Below the pieces are notes generated by a model that searched no databases, was not told the DNA's origin, and saw only the letters and a list, made by a program, of their open reading frames with translations. A program made the position numbers and the translations under genes. A DNA stretch of 27,231 nt from Parvularculaceae bacterium. GTDB taxonomy: Bacteria; Pseudomonadota; Alphaproteobacteria; Caulobacterales; Parvularculaceae. The stretch lies in contig SHAI01000002.1 of NCBI GenBank assembly GCA_004213235.1, positions 1-27,231 of the forward strand, in the 5' to 3' direction. This document shows positions 7,841 through 15,691 of this stretch, one piece after another (the first letter of the stretch is position 1; each line of letters opens with the position of its first letter).

Positions 7841-9541
7841 TTACAGCTTTTCCGGATAGATCGGCTGAATATCAACGGGCAGATCAGTGAGCGAAGCAAT
7901 AATTCTCTCCGCCGCATCATCAAGCTTTGCATAGTCCCGCAAAAATTCGGCGACCGCATCATAGTCCCCATCGCCCTGTAAAATAACAAGATCACGGGTG
8001 AGATCACTGATCGCAGATTCAAATTTGGCGAAATCAATCTGCAACAGCCCGTTTTGCTGAACGTTCAGCGCACCAGCTTCGCGAAAATACGTATACTGAA
8101 AGGCCGCTCCCTTGCCATGTGCCTCACCGATCCCAAACCGGACGGAGCGGAATAACCCGACAGCATAGGTGGCCAGGAAATTTTCCTTTTCCGCGATGGG
8201 TAACTCGCCGCGATCCATCATATAAAGCACATTATAGGCGCCCATGACATCTGCCTTACCCTCTTCAACGCCGGAATAAAGCTCTTTCAACTCCGCACTG
8301 ACGCTGGTCTCCTCGCCATTTTTGGTGATTGTTCCCGGCCCGAGAGAATGCGCCAATTCATGGAACAAGGTGAAGTTCGCCATATATTTTTTCATCAACA
8401 GGGATGATTGCGCCGGCACAAGAACTTTATCGGCCATGGGTGCCAAGATCCGCTCAAACTTGGCGCCAAGCACATTGTTGAGCAGTACCTTTTTTGCGCC
8501 TTTGGCCTCTCGCACCCGTTCATCATTAGGCAGATTAAAGGCGATTGTCTGGACCCCTGGCACATTGTCACCGCCGCCATGGATCTGCGTCACAACCGCG
8601 ATTGGCGATTCAAACCCGCGCTTGAAATTCTTGTAATTTTCCGCAACCGGCAGGTTCGCCTCCATATCACGCAAGAGGCCTTTATATTTATCCAGCGCCG
8701 CACTCTCCTCCGGATCCCTTACGGTGATGAACGCTTCAAACGCGGTTTTGTACCCATTCAGTTCATCGTCATAGATTTCATAAGGTCCGATGGCGACCTC
8801 GATCGTCCCGTCCAGATCCATCCAGGCGAGTTCAGACTGGAAATAATCATCCGACAGGAACGAGTCCGCGCGCAATGACAGAAAATTACGCAAGCTTTCA
8901 TCGCTGGTAATTTCCGCCGCCTGACGCAGGATTGCGGCAGCTGGTTCAAGCCACTCCCGATAAGCTTCCGAATACGGAATTGCCGTCAGGCCGCCATCAT
9001 CCGTGCGTCGAATAAGGGTATAGCCGGATCGAAACGCTGCTTCGTCGTCCGGATGCGCGGTGATCCACGCTTCGAACTCTTCCCTGGAGAGATCAGCGGG
9101 ATAAAAGCCGGCGCCGGCAGGGCGATTGTCCGAACCGTAAAATGGTGCGTTATGGTCCAGCGTATCCCACGGCCCAAAGTGCAAATCGAACAGATCGATA
9201 AGGGCGTCACGGTTTTGCCCTTCTTGGGCGGTAATATCACTGCGCCGGGCCGGGTTTTCCGGGGAAATCTGACGCAGGTAAATCTCAGACATCAGGTTTC
9301 CCGCCTCAATCAGCAGATTGAGAACCTGGCGCTCTTCGTCGCTGAGAAAGGAAACATCCGGTGCCATGTCGATTTTGGCGAACTGCGCGCGCATGCGCGT
9401 CAATGCTTCGGTCGAGTCGTTTTCTGCCGCTTGCGTCTCCACCGCAGGCGCAGTCGTGCCATCAACAGGTGTGGTTTCACCACCGCAACCCGCCAGCAAA
9501 AAGGCGAACACCGTTGCACCAGCCAAAAATTTGCGTCGCAT
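7841..9541 (-). CDS. M49-like (dipeptidyl-peptidase III family) zinc metallopeptidase lipoprotein
   Basis: A 566-residue protein with a lipoprotein signal peptide; the lipobox is LAGC with Cys19, and a low-complexity acidic/Thr-rich linker follows. The C-terminal half holds a zinc site: HELAH at residues 394–398 in FTLFHELAHSLGPG, and EEGKAD near 426–431 as the third-ligand motif. The combination, together with the ..YFQSELAWMDLDGTIEVAIGPYEIYDDELNGYKTAFE.. region, is that of bacterial relatives of dipeptidyl-peptidase III. Classical DPP III has HEXXXH with an extra residue; this one has plain HEXXH. Anchored in the envelope, it would cut peptides there, but the substrate is not known. An AGAGGAA ribosome site precedes the ATG. 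It is divergent from the lytic transglycosylase across about 180 bp. Confidence 0.85.
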   Translation of the reverse strand: MRRKFLAGATVFAFLLAGCGGETTPVDGTTAPAVETQAAENDSTEALTRMRAQFAKIDMAPDVSFLSDEERQVLNLLIEAGNLMSEIYLRQISPENPARRSDITAQEGQNRDALIDLFDLHFGPWDTLDHNAPFYGSDNRPAGAGFYPADLSREEFEAWITAHPDDEAAFRSGYTLIRRTDDGGLTAIPYSEAYREWLEPAAAILRQAAEITSDESLRNFLSLRADSFLSDDYFQSELAWMDLDGTIEVAIGPYEIYDDELNGYKTAFEAFITVRDPEESAALDKYKGLLRDMEANLPVAENYKNFKRGFESPIAVVTQIHGGGDNVPGVQTIAFNLPNDERVREAKGAKKVLLNNVLGAKFERILAPMADKVLVPAQSSLLMKKYMANFTLFHELAHSLGPGTITKNGEETSVSAELKELYSGVEEGKADVMGAYNVLYMMDRGELPIAEKENFLATYAVGLFRSVRFGIGEAHGKGAAFQYTYFREAGALNVQQNGLLQIDFAKFESAISDLTRDLVILQGDGDYDAVAEFLRDYAKLDDAAERIIASLTDLPVDIQPIYPEKL

Positions 9542-9722
9542 AGAAATTCCTCTTTCTCAGGCGTCTTTTTTTAGTGCGGTTATAATATGCGCCGATCAAT
9601 TGGGAAAGGTTAACCAATGGTTGACGCCTTACGCCTTACCTTTGCCTCGCAAAAGCGATAGATTCAGACAAACATATCGAGCAGTTTCCCCTTTGGTGGG
9701 CTTATGGAATGGAGTGTCGGGG

Positions 9723-11036
9723 ATGTGGGGTAGAAAACGTTTATCAACTGGCCTGATTGTCTGCCTTGCGCTGACAGGCGCACCCTTAACGGGGATAGGT
9801 GCCGGGATCGGGGCGACAAATGCGCAAGCGGCAGAAACCCAGGGTGGCACAACTCAGGGCGGGGCAGCCCAAACACCGGTAGCGGTCGATCCGGATTTTG
9901 CGGCGTGGCTGAAAGGGTTCAAACTGGACGCCGTGGCCGCTGGCATATCCACCTCGCTCGTGAACGAGGTGTTTGACGGGCTCACCATTAACACCCGCGT
10001 TTACGAATTAAACGATAATCAACCAGAGTTTTCCCGCGCCATCTGGGACTATCTAGACAGCGCCGTTTCCACAAGGCGCGTCGACAATGGGCGCGGCAAT
10101 TTCGCCAAGAACCGCGCACTCCTCTCCCGGATCGAAAATGAATACGGCGTTGACGCAGACATCATCGTCGCGATTTGGGGCCTGGAAAGTGCTTACGGCG
10201 CGGTCATGGGCGATCACGACGCAATCCGCGCTTTGGCGACTCTGGCGTGGAAGGGACGGCGCACATCATACGGCCGCTCACAATTGATTGGGGCACTGAA
10301 AATCATCCAGAACGGGTATGCCACCAGGTCACAATTGCGCGGCTCCTGGGCCGGTGCCATGGGCCAAACGCAATTTATTCCAACAACTTATCTCACCCAC
10401 GCCGTTGATGCCGATGGCGACGGAAGACGGGATATCTGGACAAATTTGAATGACGTATTTGCGTCGACGGCAAACTATCTGTCAGCGTCCGGGTACAGGC
10501 TGGACACACCTTGGGGCATTGAAGTGACGCTGCCATCGGACTTTGATTTCGACCTTGCCTCCCCCAAAACAAGGCGTGCCCTCGCCGAATGGGCCGCTTC
10601 GGGCCTAACGGGGGCACGCGGCGATTTTATCGGAAAGCACGACCCCAATTTGCGGGCGCGCTTGATTGTTCCCGCCGGTGCGCGCGGACCGGCCTTTCTG
10701 GTCTTCGCCAACTTTGAGGCGATCCTGAAATACAATCGCTCCACGGCATATGCTTTAGCGGTTGGCATGCTCTCTGACGCGGTTGCGGGCGGGCCAGCGA
10801 CAACGGCGGGGTCATGGCCACGCGCCGACCGCGCCTTGTCCTTGTCAGAGCGCAAGTCCCTTCAAGTCGCATTGGCACAGCAAGGGTATAATCCCGGCCC
10901 CGCAGACGGCGTTATCGGCGCGAATACGAAACGCGCGCTGAAAGCATGGCAGCGATCTGTTGGGGTGCCTGCCGACGGTTACGCCTCGGCAGCGACGCTG
11001 AACGCACTGGTCAATGATAAGGCACCGAGGCAATAA
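9723..11036 (+). CDS. MltB-type lytic murein transglycosylase with peptidoglycan-binding domain
   Basis: A 437-residue periplasmic enzyme that cleaves the glycan strands of peptidoglycan with formation of 1,6-anhydroMurNAc. The signal peptide ends near AQA-AET (about residue 36). The SLT_2 domain carries the catalytic Glu155 in IWGLESAYGAVMG, then GSWAGAMGQTQFIPTTY and DADGDGRRDIW, the expected family blocks. A PG_binding_1 domain lies at the C terminus (about residues 370–433: GYNPGPADGVIGANTKRALKAWQ). The reading frame is open far upstream to 9318, but that part overlaps the opposite-strand lipoprotein gene and lacks a signal peptide. ATG 9723 gives a proper signal sequence with GGAG about 10 bases before it; GTG 9714 is a possible alternative. 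Confidence 0.92.
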   Translation: MWGRKRLSTGLIVCLALTGAPLTGIGAGIGATNAQAAETQGGTTQGGAAQTPVAVDPDFAAWLKGFKLDAVAAGISTSLVNEVFDGLTINTRVYELNDNQPEFSRAIWDYLDSAVSTRRVDNGRGNFAKNRALLSRIENEYGVDADIIVAIWGLESAYGAVMGDHDAIRALATLAWKGRRTSYGRSQLIGALKIIQNGYATRSQLRGSWAGAMGQTQFIPTTYLTHAVDADGDGRRDIWTNLNDVFASTANYLSASGYRLDTPWGIEVTLPSDFDFDLASPKTRRALAEWAASGLTGARGDFIGKHDPNLRARLIVPAGARGPAFLVFANFEAILKYNRSTAYALAVGMLSDAVAGGPATTAGSWPRADRALSLSERKSLQVALAQQGYNPGPADGVIGANTKRALKAWQRSVGVPADGYASAATLNALVNDKAPRQ

Positions 11037-11065
11037 ACGTTTCACTTCTGCTTTCGGGGCGCGCG

Positions 11066-11079
11066 GTGCAGGACTGCAC
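11066..11079. promoter_or_regulatory. Palindrome GTGCAG-GA-CTGCAC upstream of the phasin gene
   Basis: A perfect 6+2+6 inverted repeat made of TGCAG/CTGCA halves lies about 120 bp before the phasin start. TGC-rich repeats of this kind are reported as sites of PhaR, the repressor that senses PHA granules. Assignment here is by resemblance and location only. Confidence 0.35.
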
Positions 11080-11141
11080 GACAACAAAATTTCATCTCCC
11101 CCCTTGGCACTTCAAGTTGCATCGCGTAAACAACGCCAAAT

Positions 11142-11156
11142 TGTTGCAGCGCAGCA
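11142..11156. promoter_or_regulatory. PhaR-like operator TGTTGC-N3-GCAGCA in the phasin leader
   Basis: An inverted repeat with one mismatch, containing YTGC-N3-GCAG, close to the CTGC-N3-GCAG pattern I recall for PhaR of Rhodobacter. It sits 40 bp before the phasin ATG, where repression would be expected. The next bases (TTGGTTGCGCA) continue the TGC-rich character. phaR itself is not in the window. Confidence 0.45.
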
Positions 11157-11195
11157 TTGGTTGCGCACACGCCCCCACAGCAGGAGATTTTTTCA

Positions 11196-11738
11196 ATGGC
11201 AACCGCAACCAAAAAAGCGACCACCGCAGCGACAAAAACCGCGTCCGATAAACCAGCGGCAAGCAAGCCAGCACCGAAGGCAAAGACTGCCATAGCAGAC
11301 GACCAGGAAAGCGCGTTCGCTTTTTCATCTGCTACAACCGACCAGTATGATGCGCTGATGAACGCATTTACCGAAAATGCCGGTGCACTTCAGGAGCATG
11401 GGCAGGAATTTCTAGATGCGGCGCGCGCCGGGTTCGAAACCGCACAGGATAGCTTCCAGGCCGTCAATGACGTGGCCGTGGCGGCCGTTCAAACGGAAAT
11501 GAGCGAAGCAGTTGATTTTACAAACGAATTATCCCGGGCGACATCCCTGAACGACGTTATCGAGATCCAGCGCGATTATTGGACACGTTTCTTTGACGGC
11601 CGCGTTGAGCGCACGCGCGCGATGACCGATGCAGCCGTCAGCGCGATGCGTGACTCCGCTGAGCCTTTCAATAAGCCAATCGCGGCGTCATTGGGCACAT
11701 CCGGGTTTGCAAGCTTCTTCCCGTTTGCCTCGAAGTAA
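11196..11738 (+). CDS. Phasin family protein (PHA-granule associated)
   Basis: A 180-residue protein of the PF09361 phasin type. The N-terminal 35 or so residues are a Lys/Ala/Thr-rich tail (ATKKATTAATKTASDKPA.., ..SKPAPKAKTA), predicted disordered. The rest is amphipathic helix: AFSSATTDQYDALMNAFTENAG, then the typical VNDVAVAAVQTEMSEAVDFTNELSRATSLNDVIEIQRDYW and RAMTDAAVSAMRDSAEPF. Phasins coat polyhydroxyalkanoate granules and control their number and size. The ATG at 11196 is chosen because AGGAG (11182–11186) precedes it by 9 bases; an upstream in-frame start at 11157 lacks one. No PHA synthase is in the window, so PHA storage is inferred from this gene and its putative PhaR sites. Confidence 0.88.
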   Translation: MATATKKATTAATKTASDKPAASKPAPKAKTAIADDQESAFAFSSATTDQYDALMNAFTENAGALQEHGQEFLDAARAGFETAQDSFQAVNDVAVAAVQTEMSEAVDFTNELSRATSLNDVIEIQRDYWTRFFDGRVERTRAMTDAAVSAMRDSAEPFNKPIAASLGTSGFASFFPFASK

Positions 11739-11777
11739 GGTTATAGCTCACGGGAACGGCGGAACCAGGATAGCCGG

Positions 11778-13745
11778 GTGAGCAAAAATACGACGCCTGC
11801 ACACAATAATGCGACACACGATCTTGCCTCGCAAAATCCTGTGTCGGCGGCTGACATTGACTGGGACCGCGACGCCAATGCGCCGCGGTCTCGCCGTTTT
11901 GACGATATCTATTTTGCGCAGGACGGGCCCGCGGAAAGTCGCCATGTCTTTCTGAACGGCAATGATCTTACCGACCGGTGGCGATCATCGACCGAATTCA
12001 CGATTGGCGAGACCGGGTTTGGCACCGGATTGAACTTCCTCACGGCGTGGGATCTGTGGAACCAGACGGCCAAACCGAACGGCGCGCGCCTCAACTTCAT
12101 ATCCTGCGAACAATATCCACTAACCCCGGCGGATCTGGCAACAGCGCATAAAGCATGGCCTGATCTTCATCCGCTAGCGACGCAGCTTCAAACTGCCTAC
12201 CCGCCAGTATCACAGGGTTTTCACCAACTTAATTTGAGTACGGACGTCTGCCTGACATTGATTTTTGACGAGGCAGCTGCAGCTTTCAGCGCCATGCACG
12301 CAAAAATCGACGCCTGGTTTCTCGATGGCTTTGCCCCTTCCAAAAATCCGGAGATGTGGCGTGCACAGGTGCTGGAACGCATTGCCGAAAAATCCGCCCC
12401 CGGCGCGACCATCGCAACATTTACTGTCGCTGGTGCCGTGCGACGCGGCCTCACACAAGTTGGTTTTTCGCTCTCGCGCCGCCCGGGTTTTGGCCGAAAA
12501 AGGGAAATGCTCACTGGACGGATAGATGAACCGGCCGCCCGCACCCCGATACAAAAACCCTGGTTCTCACCCGCCGGCATAATGCCGCGCCCCAAAGGCG
12601 CGCATATCGCCATCATAGGGGCCGGAATTGCCGGTGCTAGCGCGGCCTATGCCTTAAAGCGCCATGGGCTGCGACCGGTTATCTTCGACAAGCAAGGCCC
12701 GGCCGCCGGGGCATCTGGCAATCCTGGCGGCTTGATTATGCCGCGCCTGGATCTCGGTGAAACACCGCAAGCGCGGTTCTTCCGCCAGGCATATACCCAC
12801 GCGCTAAATACGCTGGAAGAAATTGGTGCCGCACGAAATGGATTTTTTCATCCGTGTGGGGTTTTGTTGAAAGCGGAAAATGAAGAAGAGCGCCATCGCC
12901 AGCATAAAATCAGCGCAGCGCACCTGCTGCCAGATGATTTTATAACTGCTGATGAGGCCGGGTTGTTTTTCCCCCATGCTGGCATTGTCGACCCGCGCGC
13001 TTATGTGGCGGCGCTTATCGGCGATGTGCCCGTTCACCAATCCACCATCTCGACAATCTCATCTCACAATGACCTAGTAACCCTCCAAACGGAAAACGGC
13101 ACTCAAGAGTTCAGTGCCGTGATCATTGCAAATGGGCGTGATGCGCTTCAGTTTTTGCCGGCAAGATCCCTGCCCCTATCCGGCGTCGCTGGCCAGATCG
13201 ACTGGATAGATGAAACACCAGCCCCCCAACACGCCATCGCAGCAGGCCCCTATATTGCACCACTGCCAGGCACACCAGATCGCGGCGTTTTATTCGGCGC
13301 AACCTATGACAAAATCTCGCCAGGGGACGCGCCAACGCGCAGCAGCGCCAGCTCTGAGACCAATCTCACCGCCGCAAGGAAGCTTTACCCTGAGCTCCCC
13401 TCCTGTCCGACCAGCTCGCGCGTGAGTGTGCGCTGCCAAACACCGGACCGATTGCCCATTGTGGGGGCTGCACCGTGCTGGCAGCATTTTGCGACGGCAT
13501 ATGACGACCTCAGATTTGGCAAAACCAGGAACTATCAAATTGCCAATTATCAGCCCGGCATATTTCTGCTGACGGGCCTTGGCTCCCGCGGCCTTGTCAC
13601 CGCGCCCCTTTGCGCGGCGATCATTGCGCAGCATCTCACCGGTGGACCGGCCCCCACATCCCTCGACATTTTGCATGCGCTGCACCCGGGGCGTTTTTTC
13701 ATCCGCGACATGAAACGAGCCGGCGCAAAATCTCCCTCATATTGA
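11778..13745 (+). CDS. mnmC: Bifunctional tRNA 5-methylaminomethyl-2-thiouridine biosynthesis protein
   Basis: A 655-residue two-domain enzyme that completes mnm5s2U34 in wobble uridines. The N-terminal methyltransferase half has the SAM-binding GETGFGTGLNF (about residues 77–87) and the family motif DAWFLDGFAPSKNPEMW (about 177–193). The C-terminal half is a FAD-dependent oxidase that removes the carboxymethyl group from cmnm5U: GAGIAGASAAYAL begins near residue 281, GASGNPGGLIMPRLD follows, and GLGSRGLVTAPLCAAIIA closes the flavin domain. It starts with GTG; GGAACCAGGA lies just upstream. Domain order and length match the fused enzyme of E. coli. The upstream gene is the phasin (39 bp), with no functional tie seen. 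Confidence 0.94.
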   Translation: MSKNTTPAHNNATHDLASQNPVSAADIDWDRDANAPRSRRFDDIYFAQDGPAESRHVFLNGNDLTDRWRSSTEFTIGETGFGTGLNFLTAWDLWNQTAKPNGARLNFISCEQYPLTPADLATAHKAWPDLHPLATQLQTAYPPVSQGFHQLNLSTDVCLTLIFDEAAAAFSAMHAKIDAWFLDGFAPSKNPEMWRAQVLERIAEKSAPGATIATFTVAGAVRRGLTQVGFSLSRRPGFGRKREMLTGRIDEPAARTPIQKPWFSPAGIMPRPKGAHIAIIGAGIAGASAAYALKRHGLRPVIFDKQGPAAGASGNPGGLIMPRLDLGETPQARFFRQAYTHALNTLEEIGAARNGFFHPCGVLLKAENEEERHRQHKISAAHLLPDDFITADEAGLFFPHAGIVDPRAYVAALIGDVPVHQSTISTISSHNDLVTLQTENGTQEFSAVIIANGRDALQFLPARSLPLSGVAGQIDWIDETPAPQHAIAAGPYIAPLPGTPDRGVLFGATYDKISPGDAPTRSSASSETNLTAARKLYPELPSCPTSSRVSVRCQTPDRLPIVGAAPCWQHFATAYDDLRFGKTRNYQIANYQPGIFLLTGLGSRGLVTAPLCAAIIAQHLTGGPAPTSLDILHALHPGRFFIRDMKRAGAKSPSY

Positions 13746-13834
13746 TCATCGGGCGACACCCGTCAGCAAAAGTCGGCTTGCCCTGAAGGGAAAGTAAATG
13801 TATCCGCGGGACAGCAAATCTATGGAGCCGGATC

Positions 13835-15223
13835 ATGCAGGAAACACCATTTGGACCTGTCCTTAACAATGTTCTGGAAGGCATTGGCAAAACGCCCATG
13901 GTGCGCGTGTCCAACATCGATACCGGGCCATGCGAGCTTTTCCTGAAGTTAGAGGCGAACAATCCAGGCGGATCGATTAAAGACCGTATTGGCCTGGCAA
14001 TGATAGAAGCGGCCGAGAAAGATGGTCGGCTAAAACCGGGCGGCGCAATCGTTGAAGCCACGGCGGGCAATACGGGCCTCGCCCTTGCACTTGTGGCGGC
14101 GCAGAAAGGTTATCCGTTCACCGTGGTGGTGCCAGACAAGATGGCGCAGGAAAAAATCTTCCATTTGAAGGCCCTCGGGGCCGATGTGCGCTTGACCCGC
14201 TCAGACGTCGCCAAAGGACATCCGGAATACTATCAGGAAGTTGCCCAATCCATCGCCGATGAGACCGGGGCATTCTATGTCAATCAGTTTGGCAATGAGG
14301 CGAACCCGACGGCCCATGAAACAGTCACTGGCCCTGAAATATGGGGACAGATGGGCGAGGATATGGACGCCATGATTGCCGGGGTCGGCTCCGGCGGGAC
14401 GATTACTGGTCTATCGCACTTTTTCCAGAAAAATGCGCCGCATGTGGAGATGGTTCTCGCCGACCCGGTTGGCTCGATTCTAACGGACCTGGTCAACACC
14501 GGGGTCAAACCGAATGCCGTTGGCTCCTGGCTCGTGGAGGGGATTGGCGAAGATTTCATCCCGGACGTGTGCGATCTGGATCGTGTCAAAAAAGCCTACG
14601 CCATCTCGGACAAGGAAAGCTTTGAAGCAGCGCGCGACCTCCTCAAAAAGGAAGGGATCCTTGGCGGCTCCTCGTCCGGGACGATCCTCGCCACGGCTCT
14701 GAAATATTGCCGCGAACAGACAGAGAAAAAACGCGTTGTCGCATTTGTCTGTGATCGCGGCGATAAATATCTGTCAAAGATGTATAATGACTATTGGATG
14801 TATGATCAGGGATTTTTGACCCGCGCACCGAAGGGCGATCTCACCGATCTCATCACCCGGCGTCATTCGGAACGTGCGACGGTCACCGTGAAACCCGATG
14901 ATAGCTTAATGGTCGCCTACGGACGAATGAAGTTATACGATATTTCGCAGCTACCGGTTCTTAATGAAATCGGTACCATAGAAGGTCTTCTCGATGAGGA
15001 AGACATCCTCTTCGCTGTGGTACGTAACCGGGACAAATTCAAAGACCCGGTAAAGTCAGCCATGACCTATCGCGTGGAAACCCTCGATGCGGAAGCGCCG
15101 ATGGAAGATCTCCTGCCGGTTTTTGCAAAGGGTCATGTGGCGGTTGTCTTGAACAATGGAAAATTTGAAGGCCTGATTACGCGCACGGATTTGTTGAACT
15201 ATCTCCGCCTGCAGGTGGCGTAA
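13835..15223 (+). CDS. Cystathionine beta-synthase with C-terminal CBS domain pair
   Basis: A 462-residue PLP enzyme that condenses serine and homocysteine to cystathionine. The PLP lysine is Lys49 in NNPGGSIKDR; the substrate loop is EATAGNTGLA and the phosphate-binding loop GVGSGGTITG. The catalytic core ends near residue 320, and two CBS repeats follow (about 335–395, SDLMVAYGRMKLYDISQLPVLN; and about 400–462, APMEDLLPVFAKGHVAVVLNNGKFEGLITRTDLL), as in many bacterial and human CBS enzymes. The C-terminal pair separates it from cysteine synthase (CysK), which lacks it. The ArsC-like gene begins 6 bp after the stop, and a cystathionine gamma-lyase-type gene follows, which supports the transsulfuration role. 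Confidence 0.92.
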   Translation: MQETPFGPVLNNVLEGIGKTPMVRVSNIDTGPCELFLKLEANNPGGSIKDRIGLAMIEAAEKDGRLKPGGAIVEATAGNTGLALALVAAQKGYPFTVVVPDKMAQEKIFHLKALGADVRLTRSDVAKGHPEYYQEVAQSIADETGAFYVNQFGNEANPTAHETVTGPEIWGQMGEDMDAMIAGVGSGGTITGLSHFFQKNAPHVEMVLADPVGSILTDLVNTGVKPNAVGSWLVEGIGEDFIPDVCDLDRVKKAYAISDKESFEAARDLLKKEGILGGSSSGTILATALKYCREQTEKKRVVAFVCDRGDKYLSKMYNDYWMYDQGFLTRAPKGDLTDLITRRHSERATVTVKPDDSLMVAYGRMKLYDISQLPVLNEIGTIEGLLDEEDILFAVVRNRDKFKDPVKSAMTYRVETLDAEAPMEDLLPVFAKGHVAVVLNNGKFEGLITRTDLLNYLRLQVA

Positions 15224-15229
15224 CTGATC

Positions 15230-15577
15230 ATGATTTTTTACGGCCTTAAAACCTGTGACACCTGCCGCCGGGCGCGAAAGGAACTAAGCGCAGCCGGGAT
15301 TGACTATACGTATAAAGATGTTCGCGCCGATGGTGTCTCCATTGCCGATGTCACGCGCTGGGCAGGGGCAGTCGACGGCGGGTGGGAGAAACTGCTGAAT
15401 AAATCCTCCACCACTTGGCGAGGGCTTGATGACTCGGTGAAAACCGACTTATCGGCGGCAATGGCTGCGCAGTTAATGGTGGACAACCCGACCCTGATTA
15501 AAAGGCCATTGATTGATGTAGATGGCATGGTGAGCGTCGGGTGGACGAAAGAAACCAAGGCGTTACACCTCGGTTAA
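15230..15577 (+). CDS. ArsC/Spx-family (YffB-like) thiol reductase
   Basis: A 115-residue thioredoxin-fold protein. The N-terminal active-site segment is YGLKTCDTCRRARKEL with a CxxC pair (Cys9, Cys12). The family Arg appears in LIKRPLIDVDG (Arg92), and the C terminus ends WTKETKALHLG. This fits the YffB branch, small glutathione-linked proteins of unclear substrate, rather than a working arsenate reductase, which normally has a single nucleophile Cys with three Arg partners in an ars operon. It starts 6 bp after the cystathionine beta-synthase stop and is therefore co-transcribed with a sulfur-amino-acid gene. No arsenic genes are nearby. Confidence 0.85.
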   Translation: MIFYGLKTCDTCRRARKELSAAGIDYTYKDVRADGVSIADVTRWAGAVDGGWEKLLNKSSTTWRGLDDSVKTDLSAAMAAQLMVDNPTLIKRPLIDVDGMVSVGWTKETKALHLG

Positions 15578-15691
15578 GAGGCTTGCGCGGTGATCGCGCG
15601 CGCCCTAGCGGGGGATCAATCGCGCCTGTAAAAGCGCAACCGCATCAACCAAATTTCTTAAGTTGGCATGTTTTTAAGAGGGATCAGGCCC

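Noticed and set aside
9318..9722. Long upstream extension of the lytic transglycosylase frame
   Set aside because: It overlaps the N-terminal coding part of the opposite lipoprotein gene and would bury the signal peptide; the start at 9723 explains the protein better.
13746..13834. Possible SAM-type riboswitch before the cystathionine beta-synthase gene (and in 15578–15691 before the gamma-lyase-type gene)
   Set aside because: I compared both leaders by eye with the SAM-II, SAH and SAM/SAH patterns and found no matching conserved core or pseudoknot; only short GC-rich stems are visible.
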